NCBI GenBank assembly: GCA_022315425.1 | Contig: JAIUPT010000034.1 | Coordinates: 248,001-312,000 of the forward strand | Source: Pseudevernia furfuracea | Lineage: Eukaryota > Ascomycota > Lecanoromycetes > Lecanorales > Parmeliaceae | Direction: 5' to 3' | Length of the DNA: 64,000 nt | In this document: positions 37,568 through 49,384 of the stretch, in pieces | How the letters are laid out: each line of letters begins with the position of its first letter | Position numbering within the stretch: position 1 is the stretch's first letter | Made by a program: the position numbers and the translations under genes | Notes under the pieces: model-generated | The model's input: the letters and a program-made list of their open reading frames with translations, nothing else | Databases searched by the model: none | Told to the model about the DNA's origin: nothing

Positions 37568-38660
37568 TCAGCCGGGTTGTAGATTCGAGCTAGTTCCAAG
37601 TTTCTCTGACATTCGAAACTCGTCCCACCTTTCCACCGTCGGCTTATTCTGGGATTCAAAATGCTTATCGCCACTCTCCGCCGCCGTCGCCGCGTTGAGC
37701 GCTGCCTCGGCTGCCAACGTTACCCGTACCATGCTTTTCTCGTTGTACGCCTCTCCCAGTAACAAGCGCTTTAGTTCATCTACGGATTTCTTACCTTGAC
37801 CGCCCAAAGACGGCTTCTTCAAGAGCTGTTCAGCCTCTGCTCTACCTACAGCTTCCCTCACCCTTCTGACTCGCGACCAGAAGCCGTCGATGTCGTCTCG
37901 CAAAGTCATGTTCGATAATGGAACCTGGAGATCCTTGGCTAGTTCTGGGGTTTTAAGCTTGTTCAGGTAGCGAGCCATTGCATTGAACTTCTGCCCAACC
38001 CCAGGGGAAACGAACCGACAGGTCGCCAGGACTAATCTCCGATCGCTGATCCGGTCTTTGTGAAAGCCGTTGTACCATCCGCTAGTTTGGTAAATTGCGT
38101 GTTCTTTGTACCCTTCTTGTGCAAGTCTCCACGCCATAGCGTTTTGTTCCACGTTAAGGACTAGGTTCGCTAATTGGACATCTGGTCTTAGTAGCGGAAG
38201 TCCAGTGGCTGCCATGAGGAACTGAACACTCCACTTGGTGATACGCAGGAAGAAGACTCCGCAGTTGAAGCCGGCCCCGTCTTTGGTTCCAAGGAAGTGG
38301 ATGTCGTCGAAATCTCCTTCGGGAGGTAAGAAGATTGACCAGGGAATGCTTTCGTTCAGGATGGTGGTGTCGGCGTCGAATCAACTAGATTGCATCAGTG
38401 CTGATGTAAATCAGTAGTAGCATGGCGTAGTGTCACGTACACGATCCACTTTGCCCGTCTCTAGCAGGTCCAGACAGCTCGCCAACAATTATTGATTGCA
38501 TACAGCAACTTGCCGAACACCAATACTCTCCATTCCCCCATACCAATGATGACTTGCCTCAGGATAATATGATTTAAATATCCCCAACGCTCAGCATGCT
38601 TGATATGGGTCCTTATAGATCGTTCGTATATAACATTCTGTCCCACCTCGTGTTCGTTGG
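37568..38660 (-). pseudogene. GMA12/MNN10-like glycosyltransferase pseudogene
   Basis: Minus-strand segments in order: HIKHAERWGYLNHIILRQ (about 38,600), RAKWIV, FDADTTILNESIPWSIFLPP with the DxD metal motif, GDFDDIHFLGTKDGAGFNCG, VFFLRITKWSVQFLMAATGL, then QNAMAWRLAQEGYKEHAIYQ and TSGWYNGFHKDR, ending at 37,568. This is the order of the fungal GT-A family with a DAD motif that faces the Golgi lumen. After a plausible intron (38,448-38,392 region) the codon before FDADTT is TGA where Trp is expected, and an upstream stop (TAG near 38,467) separates the N-terminal block. No signal-anchor start is visible. The C-terminal 100 residues are helical and charged. Dead or misassembled; a live gene with an unusual exon structure is less likely. 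Confidence 0.65.
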
Positions 38661-40075
38661 CGACTTTTACTGACTAATAACATGCATCCTTGACGGATCC
38701 TGGGTTGGCCCTCTAGCGTCTGTTCGAGAGTCGCATAAGCTGCTGCATAAGCGCTCCTCCGACTTATAGCACATTTGTTCTACGTCCGTTCCTCAGGTTC
38801 AACTTGTGAGAGGCTTGTTTCGACGTAGCCAAGGACTCGTAATGATGACACCTGCAGCAAAAGGCTTGAACGTGGCACCTTTGACTGCCAAGATTATATT
38901 GGTGACTGCGAACCTTGAGTGAATTGATGAAGTGAAGAAGGGTCAGAGACGGTGACTCAACGTAGTCGATGACTTTCTGTAGGCATACCTGCTACAAAGC
39001 CTTTAAAATCAAATGTTGACAACTGATTCACGGGGTGTAGGGTCAAATTCAAGGGCTTCATTCGGCCTCATTTCAGGGTGCACGACGAGTTTGCAGAGCT
39101 TTCTTGCTGAGTCATAGAATCATTCTTCTTCTTCTACCGGTATATAAACGAGTATATACGGTCACGTCAGCGTTGTACAGGGTGAGAGCGGGAGCAAGAG
39201 ATGGACCCGACAGTGGGAAAAAGGGACAAACGGTGAAGTGCAGTATCACCTATGATGCGGAAGACAGCATGGTGAGTAGACATTGATAATATGTAAAATA
39301 TGCAGCTCTGCTTACTATGGTGACTAAGCAACGAAAATATGTAAGTTATGCAGCTCTGCTTACTACGTGCTCTACTAGAGAGTCCAAGATGATCGTGAGC
39401 TACTAGGGGCGCAATGAGTAAAGGGTCGCCACTGTTGTTTTGTTTGAACTCCGAATCAGTATTTTTATGCCCCGGCGGTATGACTCGTTTGCTGGGCTGG
39501 TTCTGCTGCACGGACACAAACAGCTCTCCCAGACACTCAGCCGTGCCAGCACTTCCGAGAAGTGCCGGATCCTGTCCACCCAAGGAAATCGATCCAGAAA
39601 CGAGATATCACCAAAGTGCTCAGTTTGGAATCTGTATCTATAAATTTGTTGTTTAATTGTACTGAAGGTAGGGAAGCGATCTGTGCTGGTCTGTCAAAAC
39701 TTTGAGCACGGAGTGGGCTTCTATAGGAATGAACTTGTTGGAAGCCAGTATCTCGGATGCACTGTTTTTAAAAATACTGATACTCGTCCATGAGGCTGGC
39801 GTCTCGTCAAGACAGTAAATGCTCGAGGGCTGACGTGTGCACTGTATTTCATTGAGCAAATAACTAATTGGGTTAGGGTCAAAAGCAGCCAACTTCACAT
39901 ACCAATCACGTTAATTTTTAACCATTGCCAGACTCTGTCCAGGGACGCTTATCAACCAACACGCATAGTATTTGTACATCTACGGCCGAAGATTCACCGC
40001 TTCTCATTATGTATAGGAGAGTTGTGCGGGAAAGGGGTTATTTTCGGCGTTCTGGAAAGCGGGTGCTATCAGATC

Positions 40076-40084
40076 ATCTGATAA
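40076..40084 (+). promoter_or_regulatory. ATCTGATAA, match to the fungal iron-GATA consensus ATCWGATAA
   Basis: Exact match to the site bound by SreA/Sre1/Urbs1-type iron repressors. It lies 571 bp upstream of the broken transporter at 40,655 and 3.9 kb upstream of the siderophore transporter. A 9-bp match can arise by chance; the paired site makes it notable. Confidence 0.35.
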
Positions 40085-40142
40085 TATCTATTAGGTAAAG
40101 GGTAGAGTACAAGGCAACCATGTTTCGTGATGGGTGCTTGTC

Positions 40143-40151
40143 TTATCAGAT
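40143..40151 (-). promoter_or_regulatory. Second ATCTGATAA motif, inverted
   Basis: Reverse-strand exact match (TTATCAGAT on the plus strand), 58 bp beyond the first site and in opposite orientation. Two GATA sites close together are usual for functional iron-GATA promoters. Confidence 0.35.
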
Positions 40152-40654
40152 CCGCTTTTTAGCGGCTGGACCCCAGGCTCCATCCAAATTTATTGAGGCG
40201 TCCACAAACTCTCATCATTCGAAGACCCATCGCCACTAAGTTACCGTTCTATTCGAACGGTCAATATGCAGCGTCGTACTCGTGACACACTGCAATCCCT
40301 CCGAGACCGTCACAACTTTGCAGACATGTTGGATCCATGCCATCCGAGTGGCCTGATGGCAGCTCAGAGACTGTGAGAGCATGCAAGCAGTGCTTCAATA
40401 GGTAAATCCTGGATTAAGGCAACCCCAGGTTGTGACTCATTGACCATGTCTGATCAACATCAGAGATGCCACATCCTCTCAGTTGCATCCATCTTGACCA
40501 TTGTGTTCTACCTTTTCCCCTCTCGGATAATTTTAGCAAAGGTGCCTATGTGTTTTGCAACGTCCGAAGAAATTTCGTGTCATCCTTTTATGGACACCCT
40601 ATCAATTGTCCTTGCTTGTAACAAGTCAAGCCATATTCAGACTTATCAGAGTCA

Positions 40655-42049
40655 TGCATGCTCTCGATCTCCTGAGAAGCAGGTGGTATCCCACGACAGA
40701 TGGGTCCACCTATACCGATACGGTCCTCACTGTCCGAGAGGGGCCAGCGGCGTCCACTGCCTATGCTGCACCGTTGGTCGAGGGGACAGTGGCAACATCA
40801 GCTATAGGGTACGACGACCCACCGAATGGTGGACTGGTGGCATGGCTCCAGGTTGCTGGATTTTTCTTCCTATTCTTCAATTCTTGGTTTGACTCCCTTT
40901 GAGTGTTCGGGTGACTGGCCGCTATCGTTTCAGCGCTTACATCCTTCGCAGGGGTACAGTCAATGCCCTTGGCGTTTTCCAAACATAGTACCAGATTGGA
41001 TTCCTCAGGAACGAATCACCCTCGGAAATTTCATGGATCGGCAGCATTCAATCGTTCCTGCTCCTCATCGTCGGCGTCATTACAGGGCCTCTCTATGACG
41101 CTGGCTACTTTCGGGCACTCACCCTCACAGGCTCCTCTCTGATCGGCTTCGACTTCATGACGACGAGCCTCTGCTCCCAGTACTGGCAGGTCTTACTTGC
41201 ACAGGCAATCTGCATTGGACTAGGGCAAGGCTGCCTCTTCATTCCCTCTGTCGCCATAATACATCAACACTTTACCGCCAAAAAAGCTTTCGCGACTGGA
41301 TTGGCCTCGTCGGGTAGCAGTCTCGGCGGCGTCATCTACCCCATTGTATTTAGCCAATTGCAGCCCATAGTCGGATTTGGCTGGGCCACACGTATTCTTA
41401 GATATCTCACAGGCAACCTGTTTGGTCTCCATCTCCGTCATGCGTGTCCGTCAGATGCTGAAGCAGAGACGTTGCCTCGTCGAGTTTGCGGCCTCCAAAG
41501 AAGCATCCTATTCGGTCTTTTGCCTCTTACGCAGGAGACTTTGGTCCAATCTATTACATATCATCCTATGCTATAGATACCCACGTCATGAACGCGCGTC
41601 TAGCATTCTACTTCCTGCCGATACTAAACGCAGCATCAATTCCAGGCCGCATCATAACCGGCTTCCTTGCCAACACGATGGGATCTGTCAACATGCTCAT
41701 CCCTACTGCGTTGGCCACAGGCATAATCGCACTTTGCTTGATAGGCATTCACAACACAGGTGGACTCATCGTATACGCGATCCTCTCCGGCTTCTTCTCT
41801 GGCGGGTTTTCGTCCATGCCGTCTGTAGCTCTGACAAACTTGACACCTGATCTCAGTAGGTTGGGGACCAGGATGGGGATATGCTCCCTGCTTTGCAGTC
41901 TGGGGAGTCTTTGCGGTAGACCCATCTCAGGCGCCAGGGACGTGGTAGGGGTGGCATTTTTTTCTGGGATGACACCCTTGGTCACTGGAGTGCTGTTTCT
42001 CTTCGCACGATGGGTCCAGGCAGGGATGAAATTGAGGGTGAAATTTTGA
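40655..42049 (+). pseudogene. MFS monocarboxylate-type (MCT/Mch-like) transporter pseudogene
   Basis: The N-terminus is hydrophilic, then PPNGGLVAWLQVAGFFFLFF opens TM1, the family's D/N-GG-x-x-AW motif. A GT/AG intron (40,890-40,955) joins NSW to GTVNALGVFQT, but the next codon is TAG where Tyr is expected. The frame then continues SEISWIGSIQSFLLLIVGVI, GPLYDAGYFRALTLTG, CSQYWQVLLAQAICIGLGQG, FATGLASSGSSLGGVIYPIV. A one-base shift near 41,395 moves to ATCLVSISVMRVRQMLKQRR and another near 41,510 to YAGDFGPIYYISSYAIDTHV, ASIPGRIITGFLANTMGSVN and GLIVYAILSGFFSGGFSSMP, ending at 42,049. All 12 membrane segments are traceable, so the gene died recently: one nonsense and two frameshifts. Substrate unknown. 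Confidence 0.78.
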
Positions 42050-44018
42050 AGAAGGCGAAAGAGATAGGTATGGACAGTTCGAAGAGCGCGGCTTGAAAAG
42101 GTTACTCTAGTGCACAGGATGCATAACTAGGATAATATGGCGACCAATCAACTGAAAATCAAGCTTCAAGATTTTCAGCTAAATCTCATGGTGGTGTGGA
42201 GAGAAAAATTATGGGACCATACTCGCCCCTGGAAATTACTGGATGTCGCAAGCCATCGCAAATCAACGCAAGCTTGACAGATGCAAGGTGGCATTGTGCA
42301 TGTTGGGCGTGTTGATCTTTGATTGGTACCGGCAAGTCTATTCGTCGCGTTGCATATGAGTGCACGGACATGAGGTATTTAAACTGCTTTTTCCCGCGGC
42401 GAAGAACACATTCACTCTGCTTCTGAAGATCCTTCCACAGTTCAACTGCTGCCACGGCCCACGATAGCAGTGCGATAGTAAAACCCTCGAGAAGGTAACG
42501 GGAAAGTCTAAGCGGGGGAATTCGCGGGGCCACGATTGACAGTGGAGCCATGCAGGCACACAGGTCCCAGCGTTGCAATCAAGAAATTTGGATTTACGTT
42601 GCTTTTGGCCGGATTCATCAATCGGAATTTCCGGGCTTTGCAGGAATAATATGCAAGTTCATCAGGATTATTATTGCTGAAGCCTTTTGGCGGGGATGTA
42701 CAGTACCCGTAAATTGAATTGTTCACTCCGAGTGGAGGGTACCATGTGGGTACTTCCGTGCCAAGGAAATATATCTCCGATGACCATAGGTTACCAGTTT
42801 CTAATTGCAGGGAAATGCAATCTCATCAATATGGAATCCAATAGTCCATCAGTTCCCGGGGTTGTGGGAAAATGGAAAGATCGCTTTGCAGTAGCATCTC
42901 GGAGACAATAGGCTACCAGACCCCGACTGTCAAATCCCGAGTTTTCCAATGCAGCGGGAACAGCGCGGCGGAAGCTGCATGGCGCTGAAAGCTCAAGCCG
43001 TCAATTGTAATCCCATCGTCAAGAATTGCCCACGAAGCCGACGCTCACTGTCTATCATGGAATCGCGGGCCAGCCGGACACATTTGATATATAAGTATTA
43101 ACTTATTAAGTATCTGCGCGTTAGACGCAATCTAAGCACCTGCAGTTATCAAACCACCTACTCAGTACCGTACCAATCAGCTAACGGCCACGCCAAGACG
43201 GCCAGCCGCGAGACCGACAGAGACCAAGGTGAGGCTCCATTCTCCAAGCCTTCAAGATGCCAAAATGCCCGCAGCTAGCTGAGGGTTCTAGCTCTACTCT
43301 ACTGTTCTAGCCCTGGAAAAAGAGGCCAAAATGAATCTCTAGGGCGAAGCTCGGACACTAGGAAGGCTAAGATGAGCGGCCCTGCCCGGACTTTATACGT
43401 AGGGTCGTAGAGTACCCCTCAATAATCCTCATACCCCACTCTTAGAGTGTCAATACCTTATAATTATTGGACAATCTTTACAACCTTTACAACCTTTACA
43501 ACCTTTACAACCCTTCGATGGATGCATGCTCATTGCTCAAAGGTCGAAATCCGGGTCAGGTGCATCAACGACCACATCGCTTATATCCTAGTTTTGCCGA
43601 CGCAAGGTCTACCCTGGGCTAGACCCTGCCCTCTGCTTACATCAGATCCATGATCCATTAATACTCTCCTGCCACCCTGCACCACCAGATGCACCCGCTC
43701 GCCAACCCAGACCACACCACAACTAGAAAATGGCTATAATAATCCTCTCTCCCTCCTCCCCCCAGACGCAGATCCCGCACATATTCTTGTCCCCCCCATG
43801 CCACTTCCTACACCTCGGTCTGAGAGCCTTGTCACTGCTCTCCACCCTTTAATTATCTGCTTGCTGCTCTTGTATCTACTACCAGGCCTCTTCTCCGATT
43901 ACACTGCCCAGGTTGTGTGGGAGACGTACCATCTTGACGCCTTCATAGCCAGCGGTCTGTGGCACCAAGAGAGCGCGGCTGTGAGAAAGGAAAATTGCAT
44001 ATGAAAGATTTCTGAACA
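42050..44018. other. Intergenic, upstream of the siderophore transporter
   Basis: No gene supported. A 69-codon ATG frame at 43,798-44,004, ending 14 bp before the transporter ATG, could be an upstream ORF if transcription starts early; it includes a hydrophobic stretch (LIICLLLLYLLPGLF). A 9-bp minisatellite lies at 43,476. Confidence 0.45.
43476..43511 (+). repeat. Four tandem copies of CTTTACAAC
   Basis: Perfect 9-bp x 4 array, 0.5 kb upstream of the siderophore-transporter ATG. Confidence 0.95.
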
Positions 44019-46233
44019 ATGGCTGCAACTTCCGAACAGTCCAACTCGCCGCTAGAGGAGAAAACTCTCGACTCCCAGGTCGAGACTATCCACCCGAACG
44101 AGCGCGTACCTGGCCATCCTGCGTACTACGAGAAAGATGGGTTGCGGACGTACGGTGATGATGGAGACCATGATCACGAACCACGGGTACGACGCCCGCT
44201 CTGTCATTCGAGTAGGACAGCTGCTAAAATTCGGAATAGATGTCTTTCAGAAGGATGATGTCTCTGATTGCTATGGCATTCCTCTGGACAGGCTCCCAGA
44301 TCCCCGTATACATCTTTGGTACAAGCGATCTCTTATCATGTGGTATCATAGGATCCGAGCTAACATTGCGCTTAGGCGGCATTCCACCGTTGATATACCG
44401 GTACTTGAACCCCACCGGCTATGTATACCAAATTGCGAACTAATTCTCTTCTCCAGCGACATTGGTGGCACCGATCGTTGGACATGGTTTGTGAGTTTGG
44501 CAACCATCCAGACCAGATGTGGCCTGAGTACCAATTATGTGACAGGTTTTGGCCAACCTGCTAGCCTTGGCAGCAGTTTGCCCCTTTGTTGGTTCCCTAT
44601 CCGATCTCATGGGGCGCCGATATGTCGCTATACTGGGCGCGTGCTTGATCATCCTTGGGATGATTGTGGCCTCGACTGCACACAGCATGAACATCTTCAT
44701 TGGTGAGCCCGATGAATCCGACGAGGGCAGAGGAACAAGGGCTCATCGATTTCCGTAGGTGGCATGGCCATAGCGGGCGCGGGAGCCGGTATCAACGAAC
44801 TCACAGCTCTCGCTGTGACCTCCGAACTCGCCCCCACCCGAAAGCGCGGAACCTACGTCGCAGTTCTCATCTTCACAATCGTACCCTTCTGCCCGTCCGT
44901 CCTATGGGCGCAACTGATCGCTGCACACGCTGGTTGGAGATACTGTGGTGTGCTGTGTGGTGTTTGGGCTGCTGTTGGACTCATCCTGACAATCTGCTTC
45001 TACTTCCCACCACCCCGAGTCAACTCACAAGGCTTGTCACGGATGGAAGTCTTCAAGCAGATCGATTTCGTAGGAGGTTTCCTCAGCATTTTCGGGATGT
45101 TGTTGTTCATGGCTGGGCTACAATGGGGAGGCTACCAGGTAAATTGTCCCTGAAATCTAAGAAAAAAGGAAGCGGAGAGTGTTGAGGTCGAGTTTAGTAC
45201 TCCTGGAAAACCGCCCACGTCCTTGTCCCCCTGTTCCTGGGCTTCTTCCTGCTCGTCGCCTTCGGCGTTTGGGAAGCAAAGTTCGCTAAATTCCCAATGT
45301 TCCCAGCACGCCTGAAGCAGAGTCCTCGCATTCTCGCCTTGACCCTTGTAATCACCTTCATATCCGGCGCCAACTTCTTCTCCGTCCTCCTCTTCTGGCC
45401 CACACAAGCTTTTAACGTATATGGACAAGATCCGGTCGGTGTGGGGGTTCGAGGACTACCTATAGGATTTAGCATTTTGAGTGGAGCTGTGCTTGTACTT
45501 CTCTTACTCAGTGCCCTTAAAGGTCACAACAGGGAGTTGATGATCGTCAGCTCCATCGTCATGACAGCGGGTAAGTGTTGCGCCTTCGTGCTAGTCTGTC
45601 GTTCTATCGAAATGACTGACCCGAAATTTCCTAGGCATTGGCGCTCTTGCTAGCTTGAGGGCCGATACGCTCTACCGAGCCTGGGGTCTTCTGGTCCTCG
45701 CCGGTCTTGGAATTGGGGGCATCGTCGTACCAGCTTCCATCATCACCACCATCATTTGCCCGGACGTACGTTTCATCCTTGCACATCCCTCCTCCATGCT
45801 CCACCCCACTGACACCCCTCAGGACCTCATCGCGACCGTCGCAGCACTCACCCTTGCCATCCGCGTCATTGGTGGCTCCATCGGCTACACGACCTATTAC
45901 AACGTCTTCATCTCCAAATTCGTCCCCAACGCCATCTACTACATCGGCGGCGCCATGGAGCTCGAACTCGGCATCACCAGCCCAGAAGCCATTCAAACCG
46001 CCATCACCCTCACCGGTGCCTCCCTCCTCGAAGAAATAAAGTTGATACCCGGTATCGCGGGCAATGACACAGCGTGGGAGATTGTCGTGGGAGCCGGCCA
46101 GATTGCGTATGCGGAGAGCTACCGGTGGGTGTACTTGGTCAGCCTTGCGTTTGGCGGGGTGAGTATTATTGCGGCGTGCTTTTTGGGCAATATCAATAAG
46201 TACATGGATGATCATGTGGCGGTTGTTATGTAG
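44019..46233 (+). CDS. MFS siderophore transporter (TRI12/Sit1-like)
   Basis: Nine exons: 44019-44186, 44240-44318, 44376-44400, 44457-44490, 44546-44702, 44759-45138, 45198-45570, 45635-45765, 45823-46233; every intron is GT/AG and phases join to 585 residues with no stop. The N-terminus is hydrophilic (HPAYYEKDGLRTYGDDGDHD), followed by MSLIAMAFLWTGSQIPVYIF, GGIPPLIYR-DIGGTDRWTWF, the motif-A region FVGSLSDLMGRRYVAILGAC, INELTALAVTSELAPTRKRG, WAQLIAAHAGWRY, VITFISGANFFSVLLFWPTQ, GLGIGGIVVPASIITTIICP and GGSIGYTTYYNVFISKFVPN. This is the 14-TM fungal TRI12-domain family, whose members import ferri-siderophores or export toxins; the INELTAL/GTDRW features fit the siderophore branch. Two exons are 25 and 34 nt. 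Plasma-membrane location expected. Intact, in a neighbourhood of broken genes. Confidence 0.92.
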
Positions 46234-47020
46234 GTCGGAGAAGAAAGGGGTGCAGGAGGGGGGATGAATCGTACGTAGAGATGATTGTTGCCATAATGGG
46301 AGGTGATGAAGAGGTAGCAATGAAAAAAAGAACACACAATATTTAATGTTACGAACGATGAAAACCGAAAAAGACCTGTCTCTCTTCTGACTCCTTAATG
46401 ACCACCACCACACGTTTCGTCCTCTGATAACGCCGCCAGGTGCCAGGAAAGTCATCGACGAAGAAAGGCAATTCCAGGAGCTCTTATCTTCCAGATTTTG
46501 GCACATTTTTGCGGATATCACCCACGATACACCGACTGCTTATGTCGAAATCTACCCCTTTAGAAGGTTTCTGGGACAGCAATTCTGTCCACTCAAATGA
46601 CGACAATTCGAAGATTCATCCGGTTCAAACCTTCACTTGGACCGGCCGGTCACCTTTTTCGATTCTTTGTAGCTACTTCCCAGCTCCGAACGCTCGCAAT
46701 TAGAGGATAAAGCTAGCGCGTCCTGGACGTGACTTTTAACATCACCTCACCTTCGACTCCTTGGCCTTCAACCTACACCTAATCTGCTTCTTCACAATAG
46801 TGAGAAGGGTCTGTCGATCCCTCTAGCCGTCGGACGAGGAGACTTGTACTCGCTGCGCCTTCACGACATTACATCAGCTGGTCCAGGTAAGGCTCTTACA
46901 CCACTCTGCTGCGGTGCTGAAGCAAGGTCAAATTCAAAATCTTACCTTCCAATATCTGCCTGCGCACTGGTACACCAAAAACATCGAGGGTCCCGGTGAA
47001 CCACCGTGGCCAACTCCGCT
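46234..47020. other. Intergenic, 3' of the siderophore transporter
   Basis: Long antisense frame 46,521-45,631 is a shadow of the transporter. Nothing else recognised. Confidence 0.5.
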
Positions 47021-48319
47021 CCTCCAAAGATCATGGACGAAACATGCCAACATCCGACACCAGAGGAGCTCAAGACAGCGCGTCCTATCTGCCATTCTTT
47101 CAACTCCGTCGCACAGAAACACCTTCTTCAACACAGTCACGGTCCACACAAGCCTGGAGAGTTTCCGAAACCTGGGCTCCAATTCGCAGCACCCGGTTCC
47201 TAAAAGACCTCATCCGCAAGGTCGTTTACCACGGAAGGCTTAGGCCCGATCCACTCGTATATCGCGAGACAGTGTCTCAATTACGGCATGGGCTACCGAT
47301 GTCTCCCTTTCGAAGATGCATCCTCCTTGCACGTAATGACCGGAGACAGGTTCACCAACCGGCCGAGGAGAGAAAAAGCTTCCCAAGACAATTCTTAAAC
47401 ATCAAGAAGAGTCGAGGGATCATGCACGATAACCGTCGATGTATCGAAAGTCAGAATGGGGCGGGTTCTAGAGGATGACAACGGGACCCAATTGGCTCGT
47501 CAAAGCCTGCAAAAAGCCTTCAGCAGCCTCGAAGCCGCGGCTCATGGCGAGAGCTAATGGACCAGACTTTCTTCCAGGATTCCGTCCGGACGAAAAAACC
47601 ACGGAGGAGTTGGGATTGGCAATTCAGTCCCCCTTGTACTATATATACAGCAGGCCTTGAATCCAACCCACAAGCCCCTGACTGCGAACGCGCGGCGCTC
47701 CGGGCTTTTCCCGCGCTGTTGAAAAGCCCGCTCATATTGAGTCCAGGGCGGTGGAAGTCCCCTCGAGGCTGCGGTAACACGGCAGACGGCCCACTTACTT
47801 ATGGCATTGAGACCCACCACCTTCCCACAAAAGCGTCAAGACCCTTCCGTCAACTTTACCTCGTGGGTCTCATTGTTTTTGAAGATCGGTCCAGTGCCAG
47901 CTGGACTACTTTTCGCCGACTTCATTATTGCCAATGCTTCTTTCGGTCCCTAGAAACTCTGCTGTGCGGGTATTCCCTACCTTAGGCCAGAACATGACTG
48001 GGCAGCACCGTGGGTGCCAACTACATATTATTCGGTTCCGGCAAGAAGTAGGTGTCGACCCACCGCACATACTATGGTTCCATGGCGCCCCCTATGTTTC
48101 CGATCGGGAATATACCGGCCCACGCGCGAAATGGACGATAGCGTTACGAGTTATCATTTTCGAAGGGAAAAAGGTCATCTTTCCACTCTTCAGAAAAAAA
48201 TATTATCCCGTCATGACGAATGGCTCGAGTCCCCCGAGGATCGAGCGTTGCATTTCTGCAACGGAGGGGGGGAAATACCCGCCGAGACTTCCTTGAACCT
48301 ACGGAGAGAGGAGTCATGA
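47021..48319 (+). pseudogene. Second F-box-like relic
   Basis: Plus-strand pieces in three frames line up as one protein: HPTPEELKTARPICHSFNSV-AQKHL, then FFNTVTVHTSLESFRNLGSN-SQHPV, then LKDLIRKVVYHGRL-RPDPLVYRETVSQLRHGL. This is the order seen just after an F-box in fungal F-box proteins. Further pieces (LYLVGLIVFEDRSSASW near 47,860 and an acidic tail, SRHDEWLESPEDRALHF near 48,210) could be its C-terminal half. At least two frameshifts; the F-box itself is not clear. Its 3' end abuts the MITE. Confidence 0.45.
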
Positions 48320-48325
48320 GGGGAT

Positions 48326-48944
48326 TAGAGGCATTTCGCACCCCCTGCACAACCACCTCGCTTATTTTCCACCGTCATATTCTTACATTTCTACTACTCC
48401 AAAAACAGCCATTAGTCATCGTCTTCTTACTTTCCTACTAAGCATGGGCTACATACACTATATTCTTTCTATCATAGCGTCATGCAAGTCTTTGGTGGCG
48501 CGGTTTTGACGATGCTCTGAGAGTAGTCATCGAGGCTGACGACGTAGATACATGATGATTGATGCTGTCTTTTAGTCGTGACTGATCAGTTATAGTAGTA
48601 TCTCGATCGAATTGCTCAGAATCGACTGGGAAGATGTTCATGACGACTTAGTATGATAATTCAGGACTTAGATTTGAAGCTTTTACAGAACATCTTTTAA
48701 CCCTAGCCCTAGAAAGAGATATACTCTGAACTAGACGATATACTCTATAGCTATATCGAAAGAGGTATAAGAAATCAGCCAAGCGAGAATAAGCGAGCAT
48801 ACTAAGAAAATGCGATGATCGCATAAAAGAATGTAACAATCGCATAAATGTCTCGCTTACATGTCTATATTAGGCTAGAGTCGATGTTAAGTTCAGGACT
48901 ATATATAAGCGAGGTGGTTGTGCAGGGGGTGCGAAATGCCTCTA
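48326..48944. mobile_element. MITE with 38-bp terminal inverted repeats and TA target duplication
   Basis: Perfect 40-bp inverted arms at 48,326-48,365 and 48,905-48,944, beginning TAGAGGCATTTCGCACCCCC; the outer TA dinucleotides are the presumed target duplication, leaving a 615-bp element with 38-bp TIRs. The interior has no transposase frame. A TA duplication fits Tc1/mariner-type mobilisation, but the TIR sequence differs from that of the intact Tc1/mariner element at 57,900, so a different transposase would be needed. Confidence 0.85.
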
Positions 48945-49059
48945 TTATTATTTATTCGTGGGGTCGGTTTTTTTTTGGGGGGGGGGGGGCATCATACAGC
49001 TCGGCAACCCTTACGCTAAAAGCGGATGGTGTACACTAATAATGATCGACGTGACGATC
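48945..49059. other. Boundary between GC-balanced and AT-rich DNA
   Basis: Includes a T run followed by a G run (about 48,970-48,990). Composition switches to AT-rich at about 49,060-49,080. Confidence 0.6.
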
Positions 49060-49384
49060 ACATCAGCCGAGGTTCATATGAAATAGTCGAGCTTTAATCA
49101 TATTAGTAATATAATAATATAGTTAGAGCAGTAGAATATAATATATAATAAAAGATTTTAAATTATTATTTTAGAATTCTTAAATATTTCGTAATATCTT
49201 ATATATATAAGATATATAAAAACATATTTTGAATATATTTCTAATATATTGATTATTTATTATTATGAATTAGTTTTAATCTTCTTTAAGCACATCTTCA
49301 AATTTAATCGAACGACTTATTCTTAATAAAGGTCAAGATTAATGAATTAACGTAGACGATTTCATCAAATAAGATAATTTCGAA

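Larger units (their letters stand above)
38661..40654. other. Intergenic with a small direct repeat
   Basis: No gene supported. A 32-bp motif (core TATGCAGCTCTGCTTACTA) occurs twice, at about 39,285-39,316 and 39,333-39,364. Two iron-GATA-like motifs lie at 40,076 and 40,143. Minus frame 39,898-39,653 looks protein-like in composition but has no ATG and no recognised domain. Confidence 0.45.

Noticed and set aside
23566..46233. Idea that the esterase, permease, catalase-like, glycosyltransferase and transporter genes form a secondary-metabolite cluster
   Set aside because: No backbone enzyme (polyketide, peptide or terpene synthase) is present, housekeeping SMC5 lies in the middle, and several members are dead.
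45631..46521. 296-codon minus-strand frame over the end of the siderophore transporter
   Set aside because: Antisense shadow of exons 8-9 extended into the 3' region; composition is the complement of the transporter.
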